A stretch of DNA of 64,000 bases. Origin: Fremontodendron californicum. Taxonomy: Eukaryota; Streptophyta; Magnoliopsida; Malvales; Malvaceae. The notes beneath the pieces are model-generated. The model was not told the DNA's origin, made no database searches, and worked only from the letters and a program-made list of their open reading frames with translations. This document shows positions 20,312 through 32,197 of this stretch, one piece after another. Within the stretch, counting starts at the first letter, position 1, and each line of letters opens with the position of its first letter. The stretch is taken from contig JAULJL010000028.1 in assembly GCA_030761205.1 (NCBI GenBank), positions 15,489,001 through 15,553,000 of the forward strand. Direction: 5' to 3'. Made by a program: the position numbers and the translations under genes.

Positions 20312-21931
20312 CTCTTGATTTAGAACAGATTAAACGTCCTCTTCAGACAAGGAATATAAACATAGCTAGCAACAGGTCAATGGTAAAAATAGCTTTCATT
20401 AATGGACATTTTTTTATGCTGTGACTAATAACTAATAATTTTGTTTGTTCGTTTTTTTACGTTTTCCCATATTCTCAAACTGCGATTTATATATATATAT
20501 ATATATATATATTTATTGGTATTAAACTCATTTATTGATCTAATTTCATTTTCTTTTCTCTTTTTCTAATTACTCTCACCTTGAATTTTTAGACAAAACT
20601 CGTATGTTGTGATCAAATGACTTCATATCTCAAATATAATGAGAATTTTATTTACATGAATGCTTTTTTATGATTAATAAAGAAAAATGGTAAAGAAATT
20701 TGAGTGGGGAATGAAGACTAATGAAATTTATAAATATATCTATAATTTAGATGAATTTTAAATAATGCAAAATTTAAGGATGCAAAAAAGATGGAAAGTT
20801 TGCAATATTTTGAAAAGCACCAATAAAACCCTTAGAAGTTGGCTATTGATAGTTAATTTTTAAATAATATTATTATATGTAATGAAAATTGATTTGTTTG
20901 ATCAATTATAAAATAAGTAGTTGTTTAAGTTATGAATATATTGGTTTTGAATCTTTATATTGAAAGATTAAGTTATTTACATATTTATGTTTCTATTATT
21001 ATAATACTCATTTAAGAGTGATTTTAGAATAATTAAAAGTTGATCAAATAATTAATTAAATTTTTTTATAAGTTTATTTTGAAATACATTCCCTTATAAA
21101 CTTTGGATTCAAAGATTAGTTTTTGTATAATTTATACCTATTTTGTTTATTGTATTGTCTTTATTTTCGATAAATTATTTATTTATTTATTTTTATTAAC
21201 TATATTATGTAAAATTTTCATATATTATGATTCTATCAGTTTTTTTTCCATATATTTCAACTATATAGAACCAATGAGTAATTGCTAAGTGCTTTTGAGC
21301 TTATTGCTACAATGTAATGATAGATTTGTAGAAGTAGAATTGGGTGATTATTGTTGTTTTATTAATTTCATCAAGTTATCATCAACGTATGTTTTTATGA
21401 AAAATGTTAATCGGTGTCAAGGTACCGGTTAAAGTGATATTTATAAAAAAAATATATAATTAATGATTTTTTTTAAATTCAGTAAAAATAATATATTAAA
21501 TATAATTTTTTTTTTAAATTAGTATTAAATAATTCTTAACTGCTGCCTATAGACACTCGTTAAGCATACTCTATTTTTATTATCATATTTTCTTAATTAG
21601 ATAACTTTTAGAAAAATACTATATTTGTTATACATTTGAGACACTCTATTAAAGAAACTCGAAAAAACTTATTAATTGATGTCCAATAATTAAAAACATA
21701 ATTAATATTTAATATGATGTATCTTGAAAAGAAAAAATAACATTTAAAATAATTTGTTTAATATTTATAATTTATTATTTTTGATAAAAATATTTATCAT
21801 TTTTTTTTTACATTTTTTTTCGCATTATATCTTATAAACGAAACATTGTAAACAAAGAAAATGAAACACATTATGATTATGTATCATCTCAAAAACTATG
21901 TTTTTTTAAAAGATGTACTCATGCATCCTAC
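20312..21931. other. AT-rich DNA, nothing recognised
   Basis: Apart from an AT dinucleotide run (about 20489-20512), I see no gene, RNA, terminal repeat or tandem array. The 61-codon frame at 21103-21288 is Phe-, Ile- and Tyr-rich and looks like chance. Confidence 0.45.
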
Positions 21932-22215
21932 TAGATCTCTTCATGGGTCGGGTCAAATCGGGTTGTCGCTCGAAAAAAAATTCCCTTACCCAAGCTCTTT
22001 TCGGGTAGACCCGTAAACCCGTTTTACTATTTATAAATTATTAAAATATTATTTTAATATTTATATTAATATATATTTATAATTAAATTAAAAAAATATT
22101 TTTTATTTAATAAATAATAATTTCAGTCGGACCGAACCAACCAAAATTATAAAAAATCTCATCTAAATCTAATTCAATTTGAATTGGAGGAATTATCCGA
22201 TCTTGAACAGATTTA
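21932..22215. mobile_element. hAT-type MITE, decayed
   Basis: It starts TAGATCTCTTCATGGGTCGGG and ends GATCTTGAACAGATTTA. The family layout remains, but GC-rich blocks are eroded and no TSD is visible. Confidence 0.6.
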
Positions 22216-22789
22216 TATCTCACGGAATTAAAATAATAATCTCCCGTACGAAAAAATATATATGCTCTTGCTTTATTTTCAATAATCAGATTTGAAAAAG
22301 ATTGTACTTTACTGTAGAATAAGTTTTCTTGCTCAATATAAACATCATGGATGATGACATGATGACACTTTTCTTCAATAGATGTAGCAGATTCACTTTG
22401 CTTGCTTTTTTGTCTTTCCCAGTGTCAACAAAAAAGAAAAAACAGTGTTAAAATGAAAGTAGGAAGCTTTGCTGTCCCTTTGGACCCAACCAAAAGTATT
22501 CTAGAATACCAGTATAAAAAAAACTTATGAAGAAAGCCCATCAAATCAAACCCCAGTTCATTGAACCAATTATTGTATGATTATGAAAATTCCCAAAATA
22601 AAGAACTCAATTTGTTTTGTTTTCTTTTTGCTTTTTGGGCTGTTACTTTGAGAAAACAATGTTTTGGAATGGCCTAGTTGTATCCAGAAAATCTGAAATT
22701 TAGAAAGAATATTGACCTTACCTTTCTTTATCACCACGACACACGAATTTCTCCCTTTTATAGAAACTTCTTGTCAATACCAAGAAATG
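22216..22789. other. Upstream region of the oxidoreductase gene
   Basis: No repeat was recognised. It is less AT-rich near 22350-22560 and is the likely promoter-proximal region of the downstream gene. No specific regulatory motif other than the TATA box could be assigned. Confidence 0.4.
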
Positions 22790-22799
22790 CTATATAATC
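22790..22799 (+). promoter_or_regulatory. Probable TATA box of the oxidoreductase gene
   Basis: CTATATAATC lies about 80 bp before the start codon at 22874. Transcription would begin near 22820-22830 and leave a short 5' UTR of about 50 bp. Confidence 0.5.
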
Positions 22800-22873
22800 A
22801 GTACCCACACAAGTTTTCTCCATAATCTGAACCAACAAAAAAGAAAAGAAGAACGAAAGAAATTGAAGAAATT

Positions 22874-25800
22874 ATGGAATCAGGAGGAGAAAAAAGAAGG
22901 GTGGTGATTGTTGGAGGTGGGATGGCCGGCTCTCTCCTTGCCAAGTCTATCCAATTCAATGCTGATGTTACCCTTATCGACCCGTAAGCTTTCTTCTTTC
23001 TCTTTCTCAAAATGATAAGTAGTTTTTGTTTCTTCAATTCAATTCATTTCTTGTGAAAAACTTTTCAGACTGAATTTAGGTAACAAAGCAGCTGTCTTAA
23101 ATTTCTGGGTTCCTTTTTTATTTTTCCCTATGTGTAAATAATATAGTAGAATCATGCAGCTACGTTTGAGATTTAAATCCGAACATCGGCAACCCTTTGC
23201 GGCCTCCTTTCTAAAAAAAAAAAAAAACCCATAGTATATGTAGGATTGAGAGCTGTTTCTGGTAACTTTAGTAGTAGTAGTTTTTAATGCTGACAATTGA
23301 TTGAACTGGATTTGGTAATTCTGACTGTCAATTTACAAAAAGAAAATTTGAAGCAACTGCCTAGTAATTAATGGAAGAGTTTGTTTTCATCTCAGGAAGG
23401 AGTATCTTGAGATCACATGGGCAAGCTTGAGGAACATGGTGGAGCCATCGTTTGCCGAGAGATCAGTGATAAACCATAGAGATTACCTTACTAATGGACG
23501 TATTGTTACATCTGCTGCGATAAATATCACTGACACTGAAGTATTGACCGCAGATGGCCGTCGTATTGCTTATGATTATCTTGTTATTGCCACTGGACAT
23601 GGAGATCCTGTTCCCACAACTAAGATGGAGAGACTTAATCAATACCAAGCAGGTAAAAAGTACATCAAAACTAGTGCAACTCTTTGTCTTCCCTTTTTGA
23701 TTATTACATGCTGTCACTAAAAGTGTTGGGGCATTGCCAACACGTTTGTGATATGTTGGTAGAGAACTGGACTCTTAGTTCTAGTAATCAAGGTTCAATT
23801 CTTAGCATCCTCAAATATATAAAAATATAGTGTTGAGGTGTCGAGGCAATGAACAATTGAACATATTGCAAATGTTTTGCGAAATTAAAAGTGTGTTATT
23901 TGTGGGTATATTCTATGTTACTCGGATTTGGGGTTGAGTGTCGGATACGGGTATGTGTCCGACATGGGTATGCTCAATTTTTTTTAAGTTTTTCCATATA
24001 TTTGAAGGATTGTACCTCTATACCATGTCCGAATATGTGTCGGACATGAGTGTCGGACACGAATACTTTAGGAAAAATGAAGAGTTAGAGTAACATAGAG
24101 TGTATTTCTAGCTGCAGAAATCATTACTGAGGACTCCACTTAGGTTTAATTTAATTGAGCATGATGCTTCAGCTTTCAAATATTACACAATATTCAACAC
24201 TCCTAGGAATAAGGCTCCTATATGTCTTAAGTTACAGCTAACTCTGCCTTAATCTTGCTAAAGCCTTGCATTAGTTATACAGTCCAATATGTTATGTATA
24301 ATGCTATAATAAATTAAAAAACAACCACATGAACAAAATATTGATATTATTGTTTTTTTTTCCCTCAATAATATAGAACAAATTTGGATCACATTCTGCT
24401 CAAGTTAATTCTATTATCCATATGCTGACAGAAAATCAAAAGATACAATCTGCCAATTCTATTTTGATTGTTGGAGGAGGTCCTACTGGTGTTGAACTTG
24501 CGGGAGAAATTGCCACTGACTTCCCAGAGAAGAAGGTTACTCTGGTTCATAAGGGACCAAGGTTGCTGGAATTCATTGGAACAAAGGCTGCTAATAAGAC
24601 TTTACGTTGGCTGAGATCAAGGAAAGTTGAAGTAAAATTGGAGCAAGCAGTTGACTTGAATTCCACTTCAGATGGAGGCCAAGTATATCAAACCTCAATT
24701 GGAGAAAGTATCAAAGCGGATTGCCATTTCCTTTGTGCAGGGAAACCATTGGCTTCAGCATGGCTTAATGAGACTATATTGAAGACTAACTTGGATAAAA
24801 GTGGAAGGTTGATGGTTGATGAGTATTTGAGAGTCAAGGGTCACAGTAATATATTTGCAATTGGTGATATCACTGATATTCCAGTAAGTCCCTTCCCGAA
24901 ATTTAACCTTATTTATTGAATTTGCTTAGACCAGCATTTGATTTTTGTTTGAAAAGCAAGCTTCATTACTAGTTGGTAAGTGGGAATAAGGGTAATGAAT
25001 TCTTTGCAGCTGAAGTTCCACAATCATCAAATATGAACAAGTTTCACAATGATTTGCTTCCTGCTAAACCTTATTTGACTGTCTCTGAGGGTTTATATGG
25101 GGAAATTTTCAAATAAGCATGATTGACACTTGTTAGGGCGTCTCTATATACTTTTGTCAGTACTTTCATCTTGTTCTCTTCCAGCATGGTTGCTCTTAAA
25201 TATTCCATTTTGAATTTTTGACCTGGCTGGAAGAGGATAAAGAAGTCCAGTTTCATGCTTGACAGATTTATATGTGCACTTTTACTTGCCTGTATCGATC
25301 TGTTCCCCCGAATCAGCACTCGTTTAAAGAAGATCTTCAATTATATATGTCAAATATATACTCAATTGCTCGTGTTGATGCTGTCTAAACAAGTGCTGTT
25401 GTTGAAATCTATGTTACCCAGATTTGGGTCATTGTTGAATACCTATATTACTCGGACTTTTCATTTTTCTTGAAATATCCGTGTCCAACGCATATCCGGA
25501 CATGGTTATGGAGATATAATCCCCCAAGAACCCTTCGAATACATGGAAAAACTTAGAATAAATCAAATATATCCGTGTCGGACACATACCCGTTTCCAAC
25601 ACTCACACCCGAGTCCGAGTAACATAGTCAAATACGGATATGTGTCTGACACAGTCAGCTCAAATTTTTTAAGTTTTTTTTTTTTTTATATATATATTTG
25701 GAGGATCATACCTCTATACCCATGTCCGAATATATGTTGCACATAGGTCTCGGGTATTTCAGGGAAAATGAAGAATCCGGGTAATATAGATTGAAATAGA

Positions 25801-26549
25801 AAATATGTTAAATATGTGGAATATTCACTCGAGCTATCTTAGTCCTAAGACTTAATAATGCTAGTTGTTTTAACATATAGGCTATCTTTTGATGTTACCT
25901 TCTAAATGCAGTTTTATGCATTGAATGTGTCTATATAGAGTGACTGAGTTTTGTGTCACTCACAACTCGCATATTATATTAAGTAAACTGAGTTTGTTTT
26001 TTTCAAAATTCGCTGACGTCATGTATATTAACTTAAACTTATTTTTGTTACAAACCGTTTTTAACTTTATATCCATGATGTCATTGATGTGTAGTTGTCC
26101 ACCATTACCGTTTACTTTTCTCTTTATTTACTTTTATTCTTTTCGATGTTGGAAACAAAATTTCACACACATTCACGTGTCACAAAAGCTAGTCTTTTTA
26201 ATTTGTTTGAGCAAGAGATTTTGTCCGATTTAGAATATTTAACACTTCATTGATGAAATCTATCATTTTATACAATGCAATAACCCAGGAACTCAAACAA
26301 GGTTATTTAGCTCAAAAACATGCGTTGGTGGTTGCTAAAAACTTGAAGCTGTTGATAACTGGAAGAAAAGAAAGCAAAATGTCCAAGTATGAGCCAGCTG
26401 GTTCAGCAATGGCCTTGGTTTCGCTTGGAAGGAAAGATGGTGTCGCCCAATTTCCTTTTACAACCGTCAGTGGATGTGTTCCTGGCTTGCTCAAATCCAG
26501 AGACTTGTTTGTAGGCAAAACAAGAAAGCAGATGGGCTTACAACCTTAA
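22874..26549 (+). CDS. FSP1/AIFM2-like FAD-NAD(P)H oxidoreductase, 4 exons
   Basis: Exons 22874-22983, 23396-23652, 24432-24883 and 26289-26549 join in phase with GT-AG introns to give 359 codons, the usual size for this family. Residues 14-19 (GGGMAG) with Asp36 form the FAD Rossmann motif. GGGPTG at 137-142 is the NAD(P)H-binding motif. AIGDITDIP at 265-273 is the conserved FAD-contacting motif, with Asp268. The C-terminal part (CVPGLLKSRDLFVGKTRKQM) is typical of plant homologues annotated as apoptosis-inducing factor homolog A-like. Animal FSP1 reduces quinones with NAD(P)H and suppresses lipid peroxidation; the plant role is inferred only from similarity. There is no N-terminal Gly2 for myristoylation and no obvious transit peptide. 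The acceptor at 24431 is chosen over one at 24376 because only it keeps the frame. The gene looks intact. Confidence 0.9.
23733..23828 (+). mobile_element. tRNA-derived SINE in intron 2
   Basis: A tRNA-like head contains GGTAGAGAACTGGACTCTTAG (A-box and a CTT anticodon-like region) and GGTTCAATTCT (B-box). It is followed by an AT-rich tail (CCTCAAATATATAAAAATA). It closely resembles the element at 44191-44291. An imperfect direct repeat AGTGTTGGGG/AGTGTTGAGG flanks it (23723-23732, 23829-23838). Confidence 0.7.
23913..24098. mobile_element. MITE (CTATGTTACTCGG family) in intron 2
   Basis: The 186-bp element has ends CTATGTTACTCGG and GAGTAACATAG. Internal motifs GTGTCGGATACGGGT and GTGTCGGACACGAAT are shared with other copies. 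No clear TSD was found. It lies wholly within the intron and leaves the splice sites intact. Confidence 0.75.
25409..25795. mobile_element. Compound MITE cluster in intron 3
   Basis: A full copy lies at about 25442-25627, with CTATATTACTCGGAC at its left and GAGTCCGAGTAACATAG at its right. It is preceded by a fragment (25409-25441) repeating the same end. A third, oppositely oriented partial copy follows (25628-25795, ending GGGTAATATAG). The family is the same as at 23913-24098. Confidence 0.7.
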
Positions 26550-27064
26550 AGCTGTAGATGTTTAAGGACGTCTAAAAGAAGTCATTTTGACATTGTATTT
26601 CACCATTTTCCACCCACTATTCATGAGTTTATAAATGTTTTACTTTTTTTTTTTTGCTATTGATTGTATGTTGTTGAGGATTTGTAGTTTGCCATAATTT
26701 CTTGTAAGATTGGTGATGACTGATGCGAGATGTATCCTTAATTGTTTGTGAGTTTATAATGTTTGCGGATGAACCGGTTCGATCGGTCGGTTCGGTTCGA
26801 TTTTTTGAATACGGGTGAAATATGATTAATAAAGGCACAATTCGGGTGAGATAACCATTTACGATTTGAAGCTCAAGTGTGAACATCCCTCGAGTCTCCT
26901 AGTTTCCCTTTTGCCAAGAAGTTACCATAGAAGTACTCTTCTTCTAAGTTGTTGCAATCTATTCTCAAATGACTAATGGCCCTTTTTTGTTGGCAACAAG
27001 AAATTTTTTTGCTAATTCGTAGTTACGATGTAAACGATATATTTGTGCAATATTTTGTTAATTG
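26550..27064. other. 3' flank of the oxidoreductase gene
   Basis: The likely 3' UTR covers roughly the first 100-150 bp. A short ACCGGTTCGATCGGTCGG block at 26774-26800 resembles the GC-rich end of the hAT element at 43650-44097, but no second end is seen. No gene was recognised. Confidence 0.45.
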
Positions 27065-27462
27065 TAGAGGAGTGTAAATGAGATATATTGTGCTTGCAAG
27101 TTACTCGGATTAGGTTAAAAAAAATAGAATTTAACTTGGTTGTTGTTGAGCCGAGCTCGAGCAGATCGAGTTATCGAGCGAGTTGAATTCAAGTATTTTA
27201 ATATCTGGTTCGAATGATTTGTAAGCTTAATTGAGTTTTTTTTTTTTTTTTAATTAATAATGAAAAAAAATATCAATTCAAGCTCAAGTTCAAGTATAAA
27301 TAATCGAGTTTGCTTTTTACTAAGTAAATGAGTATAATCGAGCAAATTTTAATAATTCAATTTTTATCTTGAATCGAACTCAAACTTTAAAAATAAAATT
27401 CGATTGAACTCGAGATGAATTTCGAGTTTAAAGTAGAACTCAAACTCGAACCTATCACCCTA
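27065..27462. mobile_element. Decayed hAT-like MITE (CGAG family)
   Basis: It starts TAGAGGAGTGTAAATGAG and ends CCTATCACCCTA. It contains eroded CGAGCTCGAG and AACTCGAACTC-type repeats in both orientations. It matches the 15283-15772 copy in reverse orientation. The TSD is not recognisable, so the copy is old. Confidence 0.65.
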
Positions 27463-28886
27463 TTTGTAATATAAGATAACAGTAACTACGGCAAATTAAC
27501 AAACAAATTTATTCAAATCTTTTCATGCAGTATGCATGTAGATAAAAAGTACAAAATCTGTGTCATTACCAATTAATGCAGTATCACAATCAAAATTAGG
27601 TCATTGTGTTTAGACTTTTGTTATCTTTGTTAAGATAAGGTGTGAGAAAAGCTATAGCCGACAATTGTAGTCATAGCAGCACAATTGTGGATTGGAAGAG
27701 AATCAATGGAGGATGAGTGAGTGCCAGCAGAAGCAGATATCGTGCTGCAATACCTAACCCTGACTCTGAATCTAAAAATGGTAATTCGTGTATTCGTATA
27801 TTTTATCATGTCATAATCGTGTTTATTTAAGGTATTTTATAAATTTTGATACGTTAATTATTCGTATTATATAAATTTTAAGACATTCGTGTATTCGTGT
27901 TATTTTTTTCGTATTATGTCGTGTTTTTAGTTATTTTTTTCGTGTCGTGTAATCGTGTGTTGTGTTCAATATTATGAGATATATATCGTGTCCAAGTTGA
28001 GCCCGAGCTGAGCTTCATTTGCCCAACCAAATCTATGTATGTATCCGATGATGGAAATTCAAGATGCTTGGATGACTCCCTCCCTGCTGAACTTATTCCC
28101 CTTTCATGTCAGGCTAGATCAAATATTCAGATCAGCACAAAACAAACTGTCGGTATCCGATATCTTATGTTATTTGACTTATTTTTTTAAAAATATCTTT
28201 ATTCAAAATTTATATTTGACATATATTCGAACATTCATACAAGATACGAGTGAAACACTTTTTTAAGAATAAAGGAATTGAAATTGTTTTCTATTTCATA
28301 AATTATGTTATCGAGAATTTTTATTTTTTTAAAATATTTATGTTCAATATATGTATTCAACCCTTATTTGAACATGTATATAAGATTATAAGTATGATCC
28401 TTCAAATATATGAAAAATTAGAAAAACAAAATCAAGTATACTCATTTCAAACACATATCTATATCCAAAACTCACACGAAACAATGTGATAGTTCATAAA
28501 TGTAAGCTTTAGTAACAAGAATTTGTAACTAGGCATGGCATTGAAATCGTTTGATTCATAAGTAACTAGTTTTATGTGGATTAGATTGAGATCTTACAAT
28601 TGTTTTTTTTTTATTTATTATTATTATTTATTTTAGAAAGAAGATTCAAATCATATTTTTTTGAACAATGAATCATATACCGATCAATGAGTCAAATACT
28701 CGCAGTGTAATCATATCTTTTAAATTCAAGAAATACATATATTTCATGATTAAATAACAAAATCTAATACAATATTCCAAGAAAAAGTAACATCTAATCT
28801 CTGATTAAATTATCACATAGTGTCAATATAGTCTTTCCTAAAATTTCAAGTATTGAACCTAAGTCTCAATTTCTATGTTGGGGGAT
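27463..28886. other. Unassigned interval with repeat relics
   Basis: 27780-28010 resembles one arm of the inverted repeat at 9195-9660 (TCGTGTATTCGTAT and TTATATAAATTTT blocks). 28165-28260 and 28302-28488 are degenerate copies of the CTATGTTACTCGG MITE family. No gene is visible. The frames at 28039 and 28250 overlap these relics. Confidence 0.5.
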
Positions 28887-30097
28887 TGTTGTCGGATTTA
28901 ATCACGCAAGTGCACGTATCGTTAACAAGTAAAAAAATGAAGAGTAGAGTATCGTTCCCACGAGAAATTGTTACCAAATTCGTTAAGTACTAAAATTAAA
29001 ACAACTTAATCTTATCCAAACAATTAATTAAAGGATTTAAACTAAAAACTATATAAAAGAAAATAATAATTAAATCAATAAAGAAAAGCCTAGGATTACA
29101 ATTTCCCTCAACACTTTGCTTAAACTTCTTTTACCCTCTTAACTTGACTAATGACAATAAGTTGTTAACCTAGAGTTCTAATATATTTATAAGTATTTGT
29201 CGATGATCTTCTAAAAATATCTCTTTTAACCAATTAACTATATGTATATGATAATTGAATTGAAGAGAAACTCATTAAGCTTAGACTTTAAAATTGGTTA
29301 CACATGACATGTAAGTATATTTCTACCCTACATGCAGATCAATTCATCATAATAAATGAATATGAAACATATGTTATTCAATCCATGTCTAACACTAAAC
29401 TCCCTATGTCTAGTTGTATTTAGATTACCAAATCAATCTAATTGGTAGCTAAGCAATTAGAAGCATTAAGAACAAGATTGAATAAACAACATCAAATATC
29501 ATTAAATCAAGCAATAGAGTAAAATAATCCAAGCTACATGTTGAGTTTCATTGTAATCCTAGAAAAATAAATTAGTTCATACTAATTGATAAAAATATAA
29601 AACAAAGGAGTTTCACCATCATAAATATTACAAGAAAGATAAAGAAGATAAGGGATAAGAGAAAACTAAATGGTTGTCAGATCTTCAGTTTTCAATCTTT
29701 CAAAATCTCTATTTCTCCTTGTAAATCTTTGGTGGCTTCTCTCCTCTTAAGAAAATTAGGTTATTTACAAGTTTCAGATTTGATAGCTAGGGAGAAGTTC
29801 TATATAAGTCCTAAAGGGTTCCTATCTATAGAACTCCAAAAGTCTAAAGTAGGAAAACTTTGTGGGTAAGTAACAGCTTTCAGCTTTGACTTTCCATATA
29901 TGAATTGATATTCTCCTTATTGCTTTTGGACTCTACAAAAATATAAAATATATTAAATTAATAACTATATTAAATATAAAATAAATAATTAAAAATAAAT
30001 TAAAAATAAATTAAAAATAATTAATTAATACTTTAAACTACAAGGACTTAGCTATATAAAATATGGTAAAATAACTCTATTTTATAGAGTTATGACA
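28887..30097 (-). repeat. 3' LTR (left copy) of the 11.4-kb element
   Basis: 1211 bp, collinear with 39140-40329 apart from scattered substitutions and small indels. The similarity is still high by eye, so the insertion is not very old. No coding content. Confidence 0.9.
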
Positions 30098-30449
30098 CCC
30101 CCAAACTTAAGATTTTGCTAGTCTTCGAGCAAAATAAAACAAAACAAAACAAACTAAATAAATAAAACAAAACAAAACAAAACAAAACATAGCTAGAGAT
30201 AATGCACTTAACTAATGATTCCCTTAATAGTCCTCAAAAGTTATCTCAAAATCACAACTCAAAGTAGAACACAAACATAATCCACCTTTATGATTCAATT
30301 CAATCGCATGCCTCATGCTCGATTGGATTTTCAGTGTGTGTGTATAATCTCTTTGCAAATCATTGCATGCAATCCGAATAAGTTTATGTCAATGCAAAAT
30401 ACGAATTATAGTACAAGCACTACAACAAAATTGGTTTTCAGTGGTGCTA

Positions 30450-30905
30450 ATATAGCGGCGTTTGACTTACAAACGCCGCGGAGTACCGTGTTTTTGAATA
30501 CCCGGCGGCATTTCTATAAGAAATGTCGAGAAGTTGTAAATTAGCGGCGTTTTATGTATACAAACGCCGCTAAATCTGTACTAATTGCGGCATTTGCATT
30601 ATATAAATGCCGCTAAACTATAATCAATTTTTATCAGTTTCGTAAAATTTCGCCAAAATTTGGGCGTCAAATTTTGGAGGCGAGACGCTGCGTTTAGGCT
30701 TTTGTTTTAGCGGCGTTTGTGTCCACAAACGCCACTAACTAATTTAATATAGCGGCGTTTTTAAACATAAACGCCGCTAAATATTTCGATATAGCGGCGT
30801 TTTGTAGTAAAAAACGCCGCTATATATAAGTATTTAAAATTTATAACTAAACGACATAGTTTTTATAATGGATTTAGCGGCGTTTGTCGATCAAACGCCG
30901 CTAAG
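30450..30905. repeat. CACTA subterminal palindromes (GCGGCGTTT / AAACGCCGC)
   Basis: About eight imperfect hairpins of the form TAGCGGCGTTT-loop-AAACGCCGCTA follow one another, with loops of 4-10 bp. One pair is changed to GCGGCATTT/AAATGCCGC with compensating bases in both arms. In CACTA elements, subterminal motifs bind the element's own TNPA-type protein. Confidence 0.85.
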
Positions 30906-31143
30906 TCCAAATTAAAATTATCACTCGTCCCATTCCTCAAATCAGATGTATCTCTTTCTCTCTCTCTCTCCATCGTCCCCTTCCCCAAGCCGACAACCCC
31001 AAATCAGATCCTTTCTCCATCGTTCCTCTTTCTCAAAGGTAAAAACCCTAATTTCTAATTTCTCCATCGTTCCTTTTTTTTATTAGGCAATTTTGTTGTA
31101 TCCAAATATTAAAATTGGAAAGTTTAATAATCGTAGACTCCCA

Positions 31144-32197
31144 ATGCCCGATGTAAGTCATTGATTATATTGATGCACTCCTCTATTTTTTATTTTATTT
31201 TACCTATTTAGTTTTGGTTGCAGGAGTATTGGCAAACGGATATGAGCGCGTTGCTGTGGGTGGTGACGACGGCGATTGTTTGTGCTCTCCTGCTTGAAAT
31301 TTTATACGGTTGGTTTTTTTTTTTTTTTTACCCTTTTTTAGTTTTAATTTCATTAGCATTTTCTCTTTAATCATTAAGTTTTTTTTCATCCCGTGGAAGT
31401 ATTGAGCTGAATGTTAATTTTAGGAATAGGACTATGATATTGATCACTGGAAAATTTAGTTAATGTTTTCAATACACATTTTGATTGAAGGTGCTTTTAC
31501 AATTAGAATATCTTAGCAAATGTTTCAAATAGACAGGCATGCTAGAACTGATACTTGCACTGAGTGGATAACTAAGCAATTCTTTTTGCATTTGTTGAAT
31601 GTGAGTGTTTGTGTATTTTCTGGTTTTATTATAGTAGGCATACTATTGATTTTATCCTTTTTGATGGTATGCCTACTATAATAAAACTGGAATTTTGTGA
31701 AATCTCTGAATGCTTCGAAAATTGGATTACTTGGTGCATGATTACCCTTTATTTGCCATACTTAACTAAAAGCTGAGGTCTTGAATTGATTAAGGTTGTT
31801 GTCTACTATTTTTTTTTTCTTAAATGCTAAAGAACTCTAGTTTAAGATTCTAATCACTAATCATATTGCACTTTCATTCAAGTGGAAAGTTTTATTCCAA
31901 GTTTAATGACATTTCGAAATAAACATTTCCTTTCTACTTATCAACAGGCAGTAGTCTTGGCCTGATTGCTAAACTTGCAACAATTTTGTTCCTCAATTCC
32001 CTCAGAGTAAGCTCTCTGTTTTAATATAAATCTTTGTGTATTACTATGTCCCTCAATTCTTGATTATCACTTTAATTTCATATGGTTTTAATATAAATTT
32101 TGTGCATTTTTCAGCTTTCAAGTTCTTATTGGTATTATAAAGGTCAAGAAATTAGACCAGCAAGAAAGGTTGATAACAGGAACTGCTTGAGTAATAG
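31144..32197 (+). pseudogene. Captured host gene fragment, four exons in phase
   Basis: Candidate exons are 31144-31152, 31224-31308, 31948-32006 and 32115-32197, each bounded by GT and AG. The phases fit and give 78 open codons plus two bases, starting with an ATG. The peptide starts MPDEYWQTDMSALL and has two hydrophobic stretches (LLWVVTTAIVCALLLEILYG and LGLIAKLATILFLNSLRL). These look like transmembrane segments, followed by SSSYWYYKGQEI and a basic tail. I do not recognise the family. Upstream CT-rich sequence (30950-31060, TCTCTCTC and AAAACCCTAATTTC) looks like a plant 5' UTR. It lies between the CACTA subterminal repeats and the transposase, so capture of a host membrane-protein gene is the best explanation. 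No further exon was found. Confidence 0.5.
31623..31687. repeat. 21-bp perfect inverted repeat in the captured gene intron
   Basis: GTTTTATTATAGTAGGCATAC (31623-31643, 21 bp) is repeated in inverted form at 31667-31687 around a 23-nt loop. It lies inside intron 2 of the captured fragment. Confidence 0.75.

Noticed and set aside
23740..23815. tRNA gene in intron 2 of the oxidoreductase
   Set aside because: A- and B-box-like motifs are present, but the stems do not pair into a cloverleaf and an AT tail with flanking duplication marks it as a SINE.
24377..24431. Exon 3 starting at 24377
   Set aside because: Joining exon 2 to this position gives an early stop; the acceptor at 24431 restores the conserved family sequence.
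25925..26233. 102-codon frame before the last exon
   Set aside because: It is intronic, rich in Phe, Leu and Ser, and has no similarity to the family at that place.
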